Positions 30,019 to 39,121 of a stretch of DNA of 64,000 nucleotides are shown here, piece by piece (position 1 is the stretch's first letter; each line of letters starts with the position of its first letter). This DNA comes from Gammaproteobacteria bacterium DTU037 (lineage in GTDB: Bacteria; Pseudomonadota; Gammaproteobacteria; Pseudomonadales; Pseudomonadaceae). The notes under the pieces were generated by a model that was not told where the DNA came from, did not search any database, and saw only the letters and a list, made by a program, of their open reading frames with translations. The position numbers and the translations under genes are program-made. Where the stretch lies: contig LFRZ01000132.1 of the NCBI GenBank assembly GCA_001513025.1, forward strand, positions 8,585 to 72,584, read 5' to 3'.

Positions 30019-32070
30019 ATGTCGCTAAACAAACACCCTCTCGTGCTCGCTATCAGCCTAGCCACGCTACCTTTATCTCTAGCCCATGCGCAAAACAACG
30101 CGGCACAACTGCCCACCGCCATTGTCAGTGCGAGTGCTCTGGCTCAATCGGCTACACAAATGGTTAACGCTTCAGAAGTGCTCGAAGACTCGCAACTCTT
30201 ACTGCAGCGTCAAGCCACCTTAGGTGACACCGTGAAAAACATTCCGGGTGTGCGTGGCAGCTCCTTTGGTGCCGGTGCCAGCCGTCCGGTGATACGCGGT
30301 ATGGATGGCGCACGTGTCAAAGTGCTATCGGATGGCGTAGGCATGCTAGATGCTTCAACCCTAAGCGCTGACCATGCTGTGACTACCGAACCGTTGTTAC
30401 TGGAACGCATTGAGGTCCTTAAAGGTCCTGCGACTCTACTCTATGGTGGCGGTGCAATTGGCGGCGTAGTGAATCTGATCGATAAAAAAATTCCTACCCA
30501 ACAACCGGAAAATGGCCATCAAGTCGATCTCGCATGGCAAGGTAATACGGTGGCTAAGGAAAGTACGGCAATCGCTGGTGCAACCTTAGGCTTAGGTGAT
30601 TTTGCTCTGCGAGTCGAGGGCTTAAAACGCGATGCTGATCCCTATCGTCTAGCCAGTCATGAAGACGGTTCACGCTCGAAAAAACAAACGGGGTCGTACA
30701 ACGACACCAGTACCGGCACTCTAGGCTTAAGTTGGATTGGTGATGAGGGTTATTTAGGGGTGGCCTATACACGTCAAGCCAATGAGTACGGCTTACTCGC
30801 TCACGAAGAAGGTCATTGTCACACGCACGGACATGGCGCAAAGCTAAGCTGGCATTGCGGCAGCCACGGCGGGCATGGACACGATGATGAGCATGAGCAC
30901 GGCACACCTTATATTGATATGGTGCAAAAACGTTGGGATGTGCGTGGTGAATATAACAATCCTGTTGCTGGTTTTAGCTTGGCTAAATTGCGTTTAGCGC
31001 ACAGCGATTATCAGCACGAAGAAATTGAAGGTCAGGATGTCGCCACTCGCTTTGATAACAAAGCCACTGATGCGCGTTTAGAGCTGACCCATGATCCGTT
31101 GTTTGGCTGGCGTGGCACCATCGGTGGACAAAGCAATCGACGTGATTTTAAAGCGTCGGGTGAAGAAGCCTATGTGCCCGCCACCTTAACCACAAACCAT
31201 GCGTTGTTTGTTTTAGAGGAATATCAATGGAATACCTTGCGTTATGAGTTGGGTTTACGTCATGAATGGCAAAGCATTGACGTGCGCAAAGGTAGCAAGC
31301 CTGATAAAAACCATAATGGAACCTCAGCCTCTCTAGGTGCAGTTTGGGATTTTGCTGATGATTACAACCTCGGTGTTTCTTTTTCTCGTTCACAACGTTT
31401 ACCTGAAGCTGAAGAGTTATATGCCTTTGGTCCGCACGCAGCGAGTCGTACTATTGAACAAGGAAATACCCAGCTTGAGAAAGAAACATCGCACAACATT
31501 GAGCTGACTCTACGCAAACACCAAGGCGCTTTAACCTATAGTTTGAGTCTCTATCAAAACCGTATCAATGATTATATTTACGGCAAAGATACCGGAGAAC
31601 GCCCCGGTGCTGATTATCGAGTTATTTCCTACCAGCAAGACAATGCAGTGTTTCGTGGTGTCGAAGGTCAAATGGCCTATCAATTCAAGCATGGCTTCAC
31701 TGGCACAGTATTGGCTGACCATGTACGCGGAAAATTACGCGGTAAAGGTGGTGATTTAGCACGTATCCCTGCTGATCGAGTGGGTCTACGTTTACAGCAA
31801 GCCTTTACTTCTGCACTCGATGCTCAACTTGAGTTTTGGCGAGTACAACAGCAAAACAATACTGCTGATTACGAGACTCAAACGTCAGGCTATAACATGC
31901 TGGGTGCCGCACTGACCTATCAAGGCCAGCTTTCCAGCAGTGATTACACCCTGTATATACGTGCAGATAATCTGTTAAACGTTAAGGCGCGTGAGCACAG
32001 CTCTTTTATTAAAGATGATGTGCAGTTACCCGGCCGTAATCTGACTGCGGGTGTTAAGTTCAGTTTTTAA
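30019..32070 (+). CDS. znuD: TonB-dependent zinc receptor, ZnuD-like
   Basis: Outer-membrane, energy-coupled importer. The signal peptide ends AHA; the plug domain follows (LGDTVKNIPGVRGSSFG, PVIRGMDGARVKVLSDG, ERIEVLKGPATLLYGGGAIG), then a 22-strand barrel ending in terminal Phe. A His/Cys/acid-rich external loop at about residues 260-297 (EEGHCHTHGHG and GHGHDDEHEHG) is the hallmark of ZnuD zinc receptors. A perfect Zur core upstream strongly supports zinc as ligand. Length 683 residues. It is monocistronic and divergent from tusD. Confidence 0.9.
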   Translation: MSLNKHPLVLAISLATLPLSLAHAQNNAAQLPTAIVSASALAQSATQMVNASEVLEDSQLLLQRQATLGDTVKNIPGVRGSSFGAGASRPVIRGMDGARVKVLSDGVGMLDASTLSADHAVTTEPLLLERIEVLKGPATLLYGGGAIGGVVNLIDKKIPTQQPENGHQVDLAWQGNTVAKESTAIAGATLGLGDFALRVEGLKRDADPYRLASHEDGSRSKKQTGSYNDTSTGTLGLSWIGDEGYLGVAYTRQANEYGLLAHEEGHCHTHGHGAKLSWHCGSHGGHGHDDEHEHGTPYIDMVQKRWDVRGEYNNPVAGFSLAKLRLAHSDYQHEEIEGQDVATRFDNKATDARLELTHDPLFGWRGTIGGQSNRRDFKASGEEAYVPATLTTNHALFVLEEYQWNTLRYELGLRHEWQSIDVRKGSKPDKNHNGTSASLGAVWDFADDYNLGVSFSRSQRLPEAEELYAFGPHAASRTIEQGNTQLEKETSHNIELTLRKHQGALTYSLSLYQNRINDYIYGKDTGERPGADYRVISYQQDNAVFRGVEGQMAYQFKHGFTGTVLADHVRGKLRGKGGDLARIPADRVGLRLQQAFTSALDAQLEFWRVQQQNNTADYETQTSGYNMLGAALTYQGQLSSSDYTLYIRADNLLNVKAREHSSFIKDDVQLPGRNLTAGVKFSF

Positions 32071-32090
32071 CAGCCTCTCGTAACTTTAAT

Positions 32091-32242
32091 TTTGCGCATG
32101 CTGTACTAAAAGACAACACAGCCGCTCAATGAGCAGCTTGTTCGTGTCGCGATAAGCGTAGCTAGGGATAGCGCAGCGCCTGAATCGAGGCAGGATGCCT
32201 CTTGAGGGAAAAGCGAGACGAACAAGCTGCGACATGCGCAAA
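32091..32242. repeat. Multi-armed structured intergenic element
   Basis: Nested inverted repeats between the zinc receptor and yggS: outer arms TTTGCGCATG (32091) and CATGCGCAAA (32233); second arms 18 bases long at 32133-32150 and 32213-32230, matching at 17 positions (GCAGCTTGTTCGT / ACGAACAAGCTGC core); and an inner hairpin GAGGCA-GGA-TGCCTC at 32187-32201. No gene is seen. It looks like an extragenic repetitive or mobile non-coding element, or a structured RNA; copies elsewhere could not be searched. Confidence 0.6.
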
Positions 32243-32291
32243 GCGTCCTAGATGCTTTGCTTTATTAAAAGCGTCAGTATGAGTGCATGTC

Positions 32292-32392
32292 GTACTTCGA
32301 AGTAGGTGTTTATCCGTCGATGAACCCATCCGGGGTTCAACTCCGGCGTTGCGCCATCCATGGCTCCGCTCATCACACCTACCCCGAAGTAC
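32292..32392. repeat. Second structured intergenic repeat with nested hairpin
   Basis: Outer arms 18 bases long at 32292-32309 and 32375-32392 match at 16 positions (GTACTTCG...TAGGTGT / ACACCTA...CGAAGTAC). Inside lies a perfect hairpin TGAACCC-ATCCG-GGGTTCA at 32321-32339. It is adjacent to the first element and together they fill the 438-base gap upstream of yggS. The open frame across it on the minus strand is not believed to be a gene. Confidence 0.55.
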
Positions 32393-32508
32393 TCGTTGAC
32401 CTTATGCAGGGTCTGCGCTAAAGCAACACGAGTCAGTTGCACATCACTAAACCCGCCAAGCCTGATAGACTGCTTGGCATATTTGTTATGTGTTTACAGG
32501 AGTCTACC

Positions 32509-33267
32509 TTGAACGACAGCAGCACTTTTCCTCAAGCCGAAACCATCGAACAATTGCGTCAGAATTTAGCTAGCGTGCGTGCGCGTATTGATCAAGCCTG
32601 CGTGCAAGCCGGACGCGATCCAAAAGAGGTACGTTTATTGCCGGTTAGTAAAACCCATCCTGCTGAGTTTTTACGTTTGGCTTATGCCGCTGGTTGTCGC
32701 ATGCTCGGTGAAAATAAAGTGCAAGAAGCCTACCAAAAGTGGCAAGAACTAGAAGATCTAAACGACTTAGAATGGAGCGTTATCGGTCACTTACAGACCA
32801 ATAAAGCCAAATATGTCGCGCGCTTTGCCAGTGAGTTTCATGCGCTCGACAGCGTACGCCTCGCGCAAGCCCTTGATCAGCGCTTGGCCGTAGAAGACCG
32901 TTATTTAGATGTGCTAGTGCAAATCAACACTTCCGGCGAAGAGAGCAAATATGGGATCAACCCCGAACAAGCGTCTGAATTAATTGCACAACTGGCCCAG
33001 TTCCCTCGCCTACGCGTACGTGGCTTAATGACATTGGCCATGGCTTCAGAGGACAGCGCAGCAGTACGAGGCTGTTTTATTCAATTACGCGAACTGCGTG
33101 ATAGCTTACAAGCCATAGCCCCAGAAGGCATGCAACTGAGCGAGCTATCAATGGGCATGTCAGGCGATTTTGAGTTAGCCATCGCTGAAGGTGCCACCAT
33201 CGTTCGCATTGGCCAAGCCATATTTGGCGCTAGAGAACAGCCCGACAGCTATTACTGGCCGAAGTGA
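32509..33267 (+). CDS. yggS: YggS family pyridoxal phosphate homeostasis protein
   Basis: Cytoplasmic PLP-binding protein of alanine-racemase-like TIM-barrel fold, affecting vitamin B6 and amino-acid balance. Motifs: LLPVSKTHPAE with the PLP-lysine, GENKVQEAYQKW, WSVIGHLQTNKAKY and LSMGMSGDFELAIAEGATIVRIG. The start is taken at TTG 32509 because AGGAG lies at correct spacing; in-frame ATGs at 32488 and 32437 lack such a site and would add an atypical extension. About 252 residues. It stands alone here, without the pilT or proC neighbours known from other Pseudomonas. Confidence 0.92.
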   Translation: MNDSSTFPQAETIEQLRQNLASVRARIDQACVQAGRDPKEVRLLPVSKTHPAEFLRLAYAAGCRMLGENKVQEAYQKWQELEDLNDLEWSVIGHLQTNKAKYVARFASEFHALDSVRLAQALDQRLAVEDRYLDVLVQINTSGEESKYGINPEQASELIAQLAQFPRLRVRGLMTLAMASEDSAAVRGCFIQLRELRDSLQAIAPEGMQLSELSMGMSGDFELAIAEGATIVRIGQAIFGAREQPDSYYWPK

Positions 33268-33281
33268 CAGCCTTTCGGCCT

Positions 33282-33343
33282 TAAAGGACGGTGATTCCTA
33301 CTGCTAGACAGCCATGCCCTTTAGGGCGTGGCTGATGTCAAAG
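33282..33343. mobile_element. Possible remnant of IS200/IS605-family (TnpB-type) element end
   Basis: A 12-base stem CAGCCATGCCCT / AGGGCGTGGCTG (33309-33334, one G-T pair) is followed by ATGTCAAAG. A GC hairpin whose loop reads CTTTAG followed by GATGTCAA is the common right end of IS1341-like elements. On the minus strand, 33301-33282 reads GTAGGAATCACCGTCCTTTA, also typical of that end, so two ends seem to face each other. No intact tnpA or tnpB is present. The rest of the 339-base gap to 33606 holds nothing I can identify. Confidence 0.45.
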
Positions 33344-33606
33344 ATTCAAATTGTGTATGCCTTATTGGCCTAAGCGCTCCCCGCTGCTATTAACTTATGG
33401 ATTGTGATGAATAGGTTTGGGTGTATTAGCTCTACACTTTTTTGTATGATGGTTTAAATCAATATATGCGAGTAGTCGCAATTGGGCCTTGAAATAAGAC
33501 TGGCTTATGACGCGTGTGAGCCGCCGGACTGACAGCAATAGCGCACGCTTTCAACTCAACCTATGCCGCGTTGATCATCGGGCGGCCTAGGATTACGCTA
33601 GCCCAG

Positions 33607-34782
33607 TTATGTTCTCTCACTCAGCCGTGCACGCTGATCAGCCAAACACAAAATCCACCAAGCGACAAAGATAATCGGTGGTAAAGAGGCTAGATTAAGC
33701 CACGCCCAACCCAGCTTATCTACACCAACACCGGCCAGCAAACTGCCCATGGCGGCCGCCGAAAAAACCATAAACTCATTGATGCCCTGCACTTTACCTT
33801 GCTCTGCTGGCGTATAGGTAAAGGTCAATAAATGCGTGGCACCAATATACGTAAAGTTCCAGCCCACCCCGAGCAGCAGTAAGCCCAGCAAGTAATGCCA
33901 GTAACTATTACCCAGCACATTAACCAGCACACACAACGCCAAAACCCCACAGCCCCATAAAATCACCCGACGCGAGCTGTAACGGCGAATTAAGCCGCCG
34001 GTAAAAAATGATGGCGCATACATACCCAGCACATGCCACTGAATCACCCAAGCAATGTTTTTAAAGGGGAAATTATCATACTGCATCGCAATCGGCGTTG
34101 CCGTCATTAGCAACACCATCACCGCATAACCAATCGCACCTGAGGCGATCGCCGCGACCAGTAAAGGCTGTTTAAATAACTCTCGATAACTACGCGTCAC
34201 CTGCCCTGCAGTCTGCTTCACCGCCGCGGCTAACGGCAAACTACTGATGAGCAACAAGGCCAAAACATAGATCATAAATAACCCGTAAAAAGCACCAACA
34301 AAAACATTACCCTCGTACCATTGACGCGACCAAATAGCTAAATTGGGACCTAAAATAGCTGCTAAAATACCGCCTGCCATGACCATACTGATCGCCCGTG
34401 GCCGCTGTTCAACGGAACACACATCTAAAGCGGCAAAACGGTATTGTTGGCCAGTACCAATGGCCATCCCAATCAAAAACGTACCGCTGGCAAAGTGCAT
34501 CAGACTATTGGCTTCTAAACCTTGTAAGGCGACCCAAGTACCAAACAGACCAATGCAGTTGCCTATAATAAAACCGATTTTACGCCCCATCTTCTGCATC
34601 AAATGTGCAGCTGGCAAGGTGGCGATAATCAGGCCTAAAAACTGCAGGGCCACCGGCACAGTAATTAACGCCGGATGGCTGGCCAGTTGTTTGCCAATTA
34701 ACGCAGAAACGGCGACCAATAAAATATTTCCTGTGGTCAGCAGTGCTTGTGCAATGGCCAACCCCCACACACTAATCGGCAC
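33607..34782 (-). CDS. Major facilitator superfamily transporter
   Basis: Twelve hydrophobic segments in 391 residues, beginning SVWGLAIAQALLTTGNILLV. The loop between segments 2 and 3 (HLMQKMGRKIGFIIGN) is the MFS motif A equivalent, and a similar G-x-x-R loop recurs midway (GGLIRRYSSRRVILWG). The substrate is unknown. It is a single gene, reading away from the zinc-receptor region; a short gap separates it from the tgpA block upstream. Confident as MFS, no subfamily. Confidence 0.88.
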   Translation of the reverse strand: MPISVWGLAIAQALLTTGNILLVAVSALIGKQLASHPALITVPVALQFLGLIIATLPAAHLMQKMGRKIGFIIGNCIGLFGTWVALQGLEANSLMHFASGTFLIGMAIGTGQQYRFAALDVCSVEQRPRAISMVMAGGILAAILGPNLAIWSRQWYEGNVFVGAFYGLFMIYVLALLLISSLPLAAAVKQTAGQVTRSYRELFKQPLLVAAIASGAIGYAVMVLLMTATPIAMQYDNFPFKNIAWVIQWHVLGMYAPSFFTGGLIRRYSSRRVILWGCGVLALCVLVNVLGNSYWHYLLGLLLLGVGWNFTYIGATHLLTFTYTPAEQGKVQGINEFMVFSAAAMGSLLAGVGVDKLGWAWLNLASLPPIIFVAWWILCLADQRARLSERT

Positions 34783-34843
34783 TTAAGGCCTCCTTAATTA
34801 AATAATTATGCGCGCGCATAGTATATGAATAGATGATTGAGCA

Positions 34844-36826
34844 TTACTTTTTCACCGCAGCTAAAGCCTGTCCCAGCGCCAGCACATCTGGCGCGTGCTG
34901 GGCATAGAGCTGTTGCTCATAGATATCGATAAAGCGCGCCACCGCTGGCTGCTGCTCAGTCGGCAGATCAGCCTGAATACGCTGCAAAAATCCGCGCAAG
35001 CCTTCACCTGTGCGCCGAGTAAAGCCGCGCTGCTGCATAACCCGCTGAAAATCATTGAGAACACCCTGCAATGGATCACGACGGTGCTGCCATGGCTTAA
35101 ACATCCATACGACAAGCGTTGCAACAATTAAAGCCGTACTCAATACCAAGACTAAGCCCAGGGTCTGCCAGTCTACCTGACCAAACCACTGCTTAAGCCA
35201 AGCGTGCTGACGCTCACGCTGGTAGCCAAGGATCTGCGTTTGCCAGCTGTGATTCAGACGCTCCCAGCCCATACGCAATTGATTAACCCAAGCAATATGC
35301 TGGTAACGTAGCGGAGATAGAAAATCACCTTGAAACAACTCAGCCTCATCGTGTAAAGCGCCCTGCATGCCACGTTCAATGCGCTCAGGCGCCACTTGAA
35401 AGGTTGGATCAACACTGCGCCAGCCTTGCTCGGGCTGCCAATACTCAACCCACGCATGCGCATCAAATTGGCGGACTTGAACAAACTGCCCTGCTGAATT
35501 GATTTCACCGCCTTGATAGCCAGCCACCACCCGTGCAGGAATGCCGGCCGCGCGCAAAGTAAACACCATAGCTCCTGCATAGTGCGCACAAAAACCACGT
35601 TGACTACTAAACAAAAACTCATCAACACTGTCTTGACCCAGCAGCGGTGGTTTAAGTGTGTAATGATAAGGTTCTTGATTAAAGTGGCGTAATACTGCGC
35701 TTACCAGCATTTGGTCATCCACATAGCGCTCACGTAACTGATCTGCCCAGTCACGGGTGTGCTGATTGCCGAGACGTGGCAATTGCAAAAACTCGCTCTG
35801 TTGTGCAGTGCTTAATTGTGACTGGCGTAGCGCTTGTGGCCAAGAGGTCACGCGATATTGATATGGGCGATTGACCGGCGTGCTGCGCTGCAAACGAAAA
35901 TCACCCATCAAGCGGATCTCTGCCTGCTCACTACTCGCCACATCTAAGGCAAATAACCAAGGCTGGGCGCTGGGCTGCATAATAATGTTGTAACTGAGCG
36001 CTTCACCTTGCTCTTGCCACTGTACCGCCTGCGTATCTAAGCGCTGGCTGATCGACCAACTGCGCCCATCAAAATACGGCAAGGTTAGCGCACGCCAATA
36101 CAGCTGTGATTGCGCAGGAATAGCGCCTTCAAAACGAGCACGAAAAGCTAAGGCCGATGACTGCCCCAAATCAGCTAAGTCACCCGGCGACATGCTGCTG
36201 GACAAGCCAATACTGCCTTGTTCTTTAGGCTGCGGCATACTCCACAAGGGTTCTAGACGCGGAAATAAGACAAACAGCAGCACCATTAAAGGTATAGCTT
36301 GAGCAAGCAAACGACTGGCTAATTTTAAAGTGACTAAAGGTTGTGCGGAAAAATTGCTTTGCTGTAGGCCAAGCAAGGCTGAGAGCAATGCAAGCAGCGG
36401 TAAAACACTGTACAAAGCGGCGAGTAAACCATCAGCAAATAAGTAACTGGTGACAAGGGTAAAGAAGCCTAAAAATATCAGCACTAAGGCATCACGGCGC
36501 GTGCGCATCTCCAGCAATTTTAAAATAAAAGCGGTAATCAATAAGGCCACCGCTGCATCCAACCCAACCAAGCTGCCCCGACTTAAATAGACGGCAAAGC
36601 CACAGCCCAGCATTAACCCAGCTTTTACCCAACTATTGGGAAAGGACAGACGCATACGCAACACTTGCACGCGCCAAACCGCACAGACCAACCAGAGTCC
36701 AAGCAACCATAGTGGCACATGCAATACATGCGGAATAATCACCAACACCTGTGCCAGCAACAACCAAATAAGTCCTGTGCGCGGGATATCTTGCGGCATT
36801 TGATGAGCAACAGCTGCAGTTTTCAT
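34844..36826 (-). CDS. tgpA: TgpA-like membrane transglutaminase (DUF3488 plus transglutaminase-like domain)
   Basis: The N-terminal DUF3488 region has about six membrane spans; a periplasmic transglutaminase domain follows with Cys413 in RGFCAHYAGAMVF, His in FDAHAWVEYW and Asp in VDPTFQ, the complete triad. One further span near residue 555 and a cytoplasmic DUF4129-like tail end the 660 residues. TgpA is essential in P. aeruginosa and linked to cell-wall assembly, as I recall. It is last in a moxR - DUF58 - tgpA operon with four-base overlap to DUF58. Confidence 0.92.
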   Translation of the reverse strand: MKTAAVAHQMPQDIPRTGLIWLLLAQVLVIIPHVLHVPLWLLGLWLVCAVWRVQVLRMRLSFPNSWVKAGLMLGCGFAVYLSRGSLVGLDAAVALLITAFILKLLEMRTRRDALVLIFLGFFTLVTSYLFADGLLAALYSVLPLLALLSALLGLQQSNFSAQPLVTLKLASRLLAQAIPLMVLLFVLFPRLEPLWSMPQPKEQGSIGLSSSMSPGDLADLGQSSALAFRARFEGAIPAQSQLYWRALTLPYFDGRSWSISQRLDTQAVQWQEQGEALSYNIIMQPSAQPWLFALDVASSEQAEIRLMGDFRLQRSTPVNRPYQYRVTSWPQALRQSQLSTAQQSEFLQLPRLGNQHTRDWADQLRERYVDDQMLVSAVLRHFNQEPYHYTLKPPLLGQDSVDEFLFSSQRGFCAHYAGAMVFTLRAAGIPARVVAGYQGGEINSAGQFVQVRQFDAHAWVEYWQPEQGWRSVDPTFQVAPERIERGMQGALHDEAELFQGDFLSPLRYQHIAWVNQLRMGWERLNHSWQTQILGYQRERQHAWLKQWFGQVDWQTLGLVLVLSTALIVATLVVWMFKPWQHRRDPLQGVLNDFQRVMQQRGFTRRTGEGLRGFLQRIQADLPTEQQPAVARFIDIYEQQLYAQHAPDVLALGQALAAVKK

Positions 36827-37791
36827 AGATCACTGACCCCATACAAAGCTAAAGCACGCAAACAACGCTGACGGTGCGCTAAACCGAGATCAGGGCCAAT
36901 CTGCTGCCCCGCTAACAACAGGCTATAGGCTTGATCGCTTTGACTTATTTTAAGCACCTGCGCGCACAGGATTGATAAGCGCCACTCCACATCACCAGAT
37001 AACTGATCAAAGTCTAAGACCTGCTGCGGACCCTGCTGCTCGCTAAACTGCTTGACTAATAAACCCTGTCCTTTGGACCAGGCTTTCCAATGTATACGCC
37101 GCAATGAGTCGCCTGCCTGCCAAGCGGCTAAGCCCTGATAATCATCAACGCCAGCGGACATTTTGGCCTGCTCACTGGCCTGCTCCTCACCCTGTCCTAG
37201 CGCAGCTGAGACAGGCGCATGCAAGGGCTGTGGATAGACCAAACACTTTTGCGCTAAATCAATCTGGCTCCAGGCGACAAATAAGCCCAGTGGAAAGCGT
37301 GTTTCAATGCGCAAACGTGGTGCTGACTGCCAGCCTCGACGCTGTCCTAGCGCGCTCAATTCCACGTACTGTTCAGTCTCAGCAGGCACATCGAGTAACC
37401 TTAACTGCCTTCGATCCCAACCCACAGCAATGGCCTGATAATCATTGTTTGTACTGCTCAAGCGCAATCGATAACTACCGTATTCACCGACACAACATGG
37501 CGTACTGCCGGCCGCAGACAAGGTTAAACCAGCAAGATTACGCCAAGTATGAAACAGACTCAGCAGCCCCAACGAGGCCAATAGAAAGGTCAGGCCATAC
37601 GCCAAGCTATTTTGATAGTTAATCGCCACCAGCAGCATTAACACTAAAGAAGCGGCATAAGCCGCACCCGTTACGCTGGGTACAATAAAAATATGCCGCT
37701 GCTGCAAGCGAATGCGTTGCACAGGCGGTAAGCGCCGTGTCAGCCAAGCGGCAAACCACTGCCTTGGTTTGCGCCAGAGCCTGCTCAGCAT
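36823..37791 (-). CDS. DUF58 domain protein
   Basis: Two N-terminal membrane spans (AAYASLVLMLLVAINYQNSLAYGLTFLLAS region) are followed by a soluble domain with the DUF58 signature RRIHWKAWSKGQGLLVKQF near residue 225, a von Willebrand A-like fold in this family. 322 residues. It overlaps moxR (one base) and tgpA (ATGA) in the conserved moxR-DUF58-transglutaminase operon. The pathway role is inferred from neighbours. Confidence 0.9.
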   Translation of the reverse strand: MLSRLWRKPRQWFAAWLTRRLPPVQRIRLQQRHIFIVPSVTGAAYAASLVLMLLVAINYQNSLAYGLTFLLASLGLLSLFHTWRNLAGLTLSAAGSTPCCVGEYGSYRLRLSSTNNDYQAIAVGWDRRQLRLLDVPAETEQYVELSALGQRRGWQSAPRLRIETRFPLGLFVAWSQIDLAQKCLVYPQPLHAPVSAALGQGEEQASEQAKMSAGVDDYQGLAAWQAGDSLRRIHWKAWSKGQGLLVKQFSEQQGPQQVLDFDQLSGDVEWRLSILCAQVLKISQSDQAYSLLLAGQQIGPDLGLAHRQRCLRALALYGVSDL

Positions 37792-38708
37792 TACAGCGCA
37801 GCTACGTCAGTCAGTAAGCTTTGCACAATCGCGCCATTACCTAAACCCTGCGGGCTGTTTTGTTCACGCAAACGGTGACTGACCACCGCCGGCAACACCA
37901 CTTGCACATCTTCTGGAATCACATAATCACGTCCGGCTAAAAACGCCCAAGCTTTCGCCGCAGCCAGTAAGGCTAAACTACCACGCGGTGATAAACCAAA
38001 CGCCAGTTGTGCATGCGTACGTGTGGCTTCGACCAGTCGCAATATATAACTGATCAAAGCATCACTGGCACGCACCTCACTGACCTGTTGCTGCGCCGCT
38101 AATAAAACTGTACGCTCAATCATTGGTTGTAACGCGCTTAGCAACTGCCTACGCCCAGCGCCCTCTAGCAATTGCCGCTCAGCCTTGGCATTTGGATAGC
38201 CTAACGACAGACGCATTAAAAACCGATCCAGTTGTGACTCGGGCAAGTTAAAAGTGCCGCCTTGACTGCTCGGATTTTGTGTAGCAATCACAAAAAAAGA
38301 CTCAGGCAAGGGCCGCGTCGCACCTTCAATCGTCACCTGCCCCTCTTCCATAGCTTCCAATAAGGCACTTTGGCTTTTAGGCATAGCGCGATTGATTTCA
38401 TCAGCCAATAATAATTCGGTAAAGATGGGCCCGGGATGAAAAACAAACAGCCCAGTCTCGCGATCAAATACAGAGGTACCAAGAATATCGCCCGGTAATA
38501 AATCTGAGGTGAATTGAATGCGTTGATACTTTAAGCCCAACACCTGCGCCAGCGCATGGCTTAAGGTGGTTTTGCCCATACCGGGCAGGTCTTCAATCAG
38601 TAAGTGGCCGCGGGCTAATAAACAAGCCATAGCCAGGCGCACAGCCTGTTCTTTGCCCAAGACCACCTGATTAACGGCTTGAATACAGCGTTCTAACTGA
38701 TTGCGCAT
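37791..38708 (-). CDS. MoxR-family AAA+ ATPase
   Basis: Chaperone-like AAA+ ATPase, thought to act with DUF58/VWA proteins on envelope or metalloenzyme targets. Walker A DLPGMGKTTLSHAL, Walker B LLLADEINRAMPKSQSALLEAMEEGQ, and sensor 1 FFVIATQNP are conserved over 305 residues. First gene of the moxR - DUF58 - tgpA operon. Confidence 0.93.
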   Translation of the reverse strand: MRNQLERCIQAVNQVVLGKEQAVRLAMACLLARGHLLIEDLPGMGKTTLSHALAQVLGLKYQRIQFTSDLLPGDILGTSVFDRETGLFVFHPGPIFTELLLADEINRAMPKSQSALLEAMEEGQVTIEGATRPLPESFFVIATQNPSSQGGTFNLPESQLDRFLMRLSLGYPNAKAERQLLEGAGRRQLLSALQPMIERTVLLAAQQQVSEVRASDALISYILRLVEATRTHAQLAFGLSPRGSLALLAAAKAWAFLAGRDYVIPEDVQVVLPAVVSHRLREQNSPQGLGNGAIVQSLLTDVAAL

Positions 38709-38811
38709 AGTAAAACTCCATTTCTAGTTGTTGACTATGCTAGCCAGCAATGACTGCGCACGCAAAGCCAAAACCAAAACCAGCGCAATAATCGGTAGCA
38801 CTCTATATCTT

Positions 38812-39096
38812 TTAGCGTCCGGCGCGTGACTCACGAATATAAAAACGCGCTTTTTTAGCTTTGCGTGTACAGCCCGCATAGGCTTCAAACTGCTGCTGAG
38901 CTTTTGCACCGGTTATAAGTGTTAAAGCTTTTGAGTAACTGATAGTGCCAGCAAAGCCTTCAGCTTTGGCCAGATCCAACTCAGCCCAAGCGCTATCCAA
39001 CTCCTGTGCACAACTGCTGCGGTGATTGGTTTTAGCCGCACACCCCACCAAGATCACGGCCATTAAAGGCACGCCTATCCAAGATAATCGCATCAT
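38812..39096 (-). CDS. Small lipoprotein of unknown function
   Basis: About 94 residues from ATG 39096 (AGAGGA five bases upstream); the frame extends further upstream without a signal there, overlapping the transporter gene. It has a lipobox AVILVGC, then a soluble helical region with AQELDSAWAELDLAKAEG and conserved-looking cysteines and basic residues at the C-terminus (RKAKKARFYIRESR). I do not recognise a domain. Shared strand and short gap suggest cotranscription with the upstream AI-2E-family gene. Confidence 0.65.
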   Translation of the reverse strand: MMRLSWIGVPLMAVILVGCAAKTNHRSSCAQELDSAWAELDLAKAEGFAGTISYSKALTLITGAKAQQQFEAYAGCTRKAKKARFYIRESRAGR

Positions 39097-39121
39097 GTCT
39101 ATCCTCTTTATTGACTGTGAA

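Noticed and set aside
30554-30907. 117-residue His/Cys-rich minus-strand ORF inside the zinc receptor gene
   Set aside because: It is the antisense reading of the His-rich loop of a well-supported gene.
32248-32442. 64-residue minus-strand ORF across the second structured repeat
   Set aside because: It spans inverted repeats, has no ribosome binding site or known domain, and its sequence is explained by the repeat structure.
33440-33600. Possible decayed TnpB C-terminus on the minus strand near the IS-like ends
   Set aside because: Frames contain stops and no TnpB motif (such as the zinc-ribbon cysteines) is visible; not enough for a pseudogene call.
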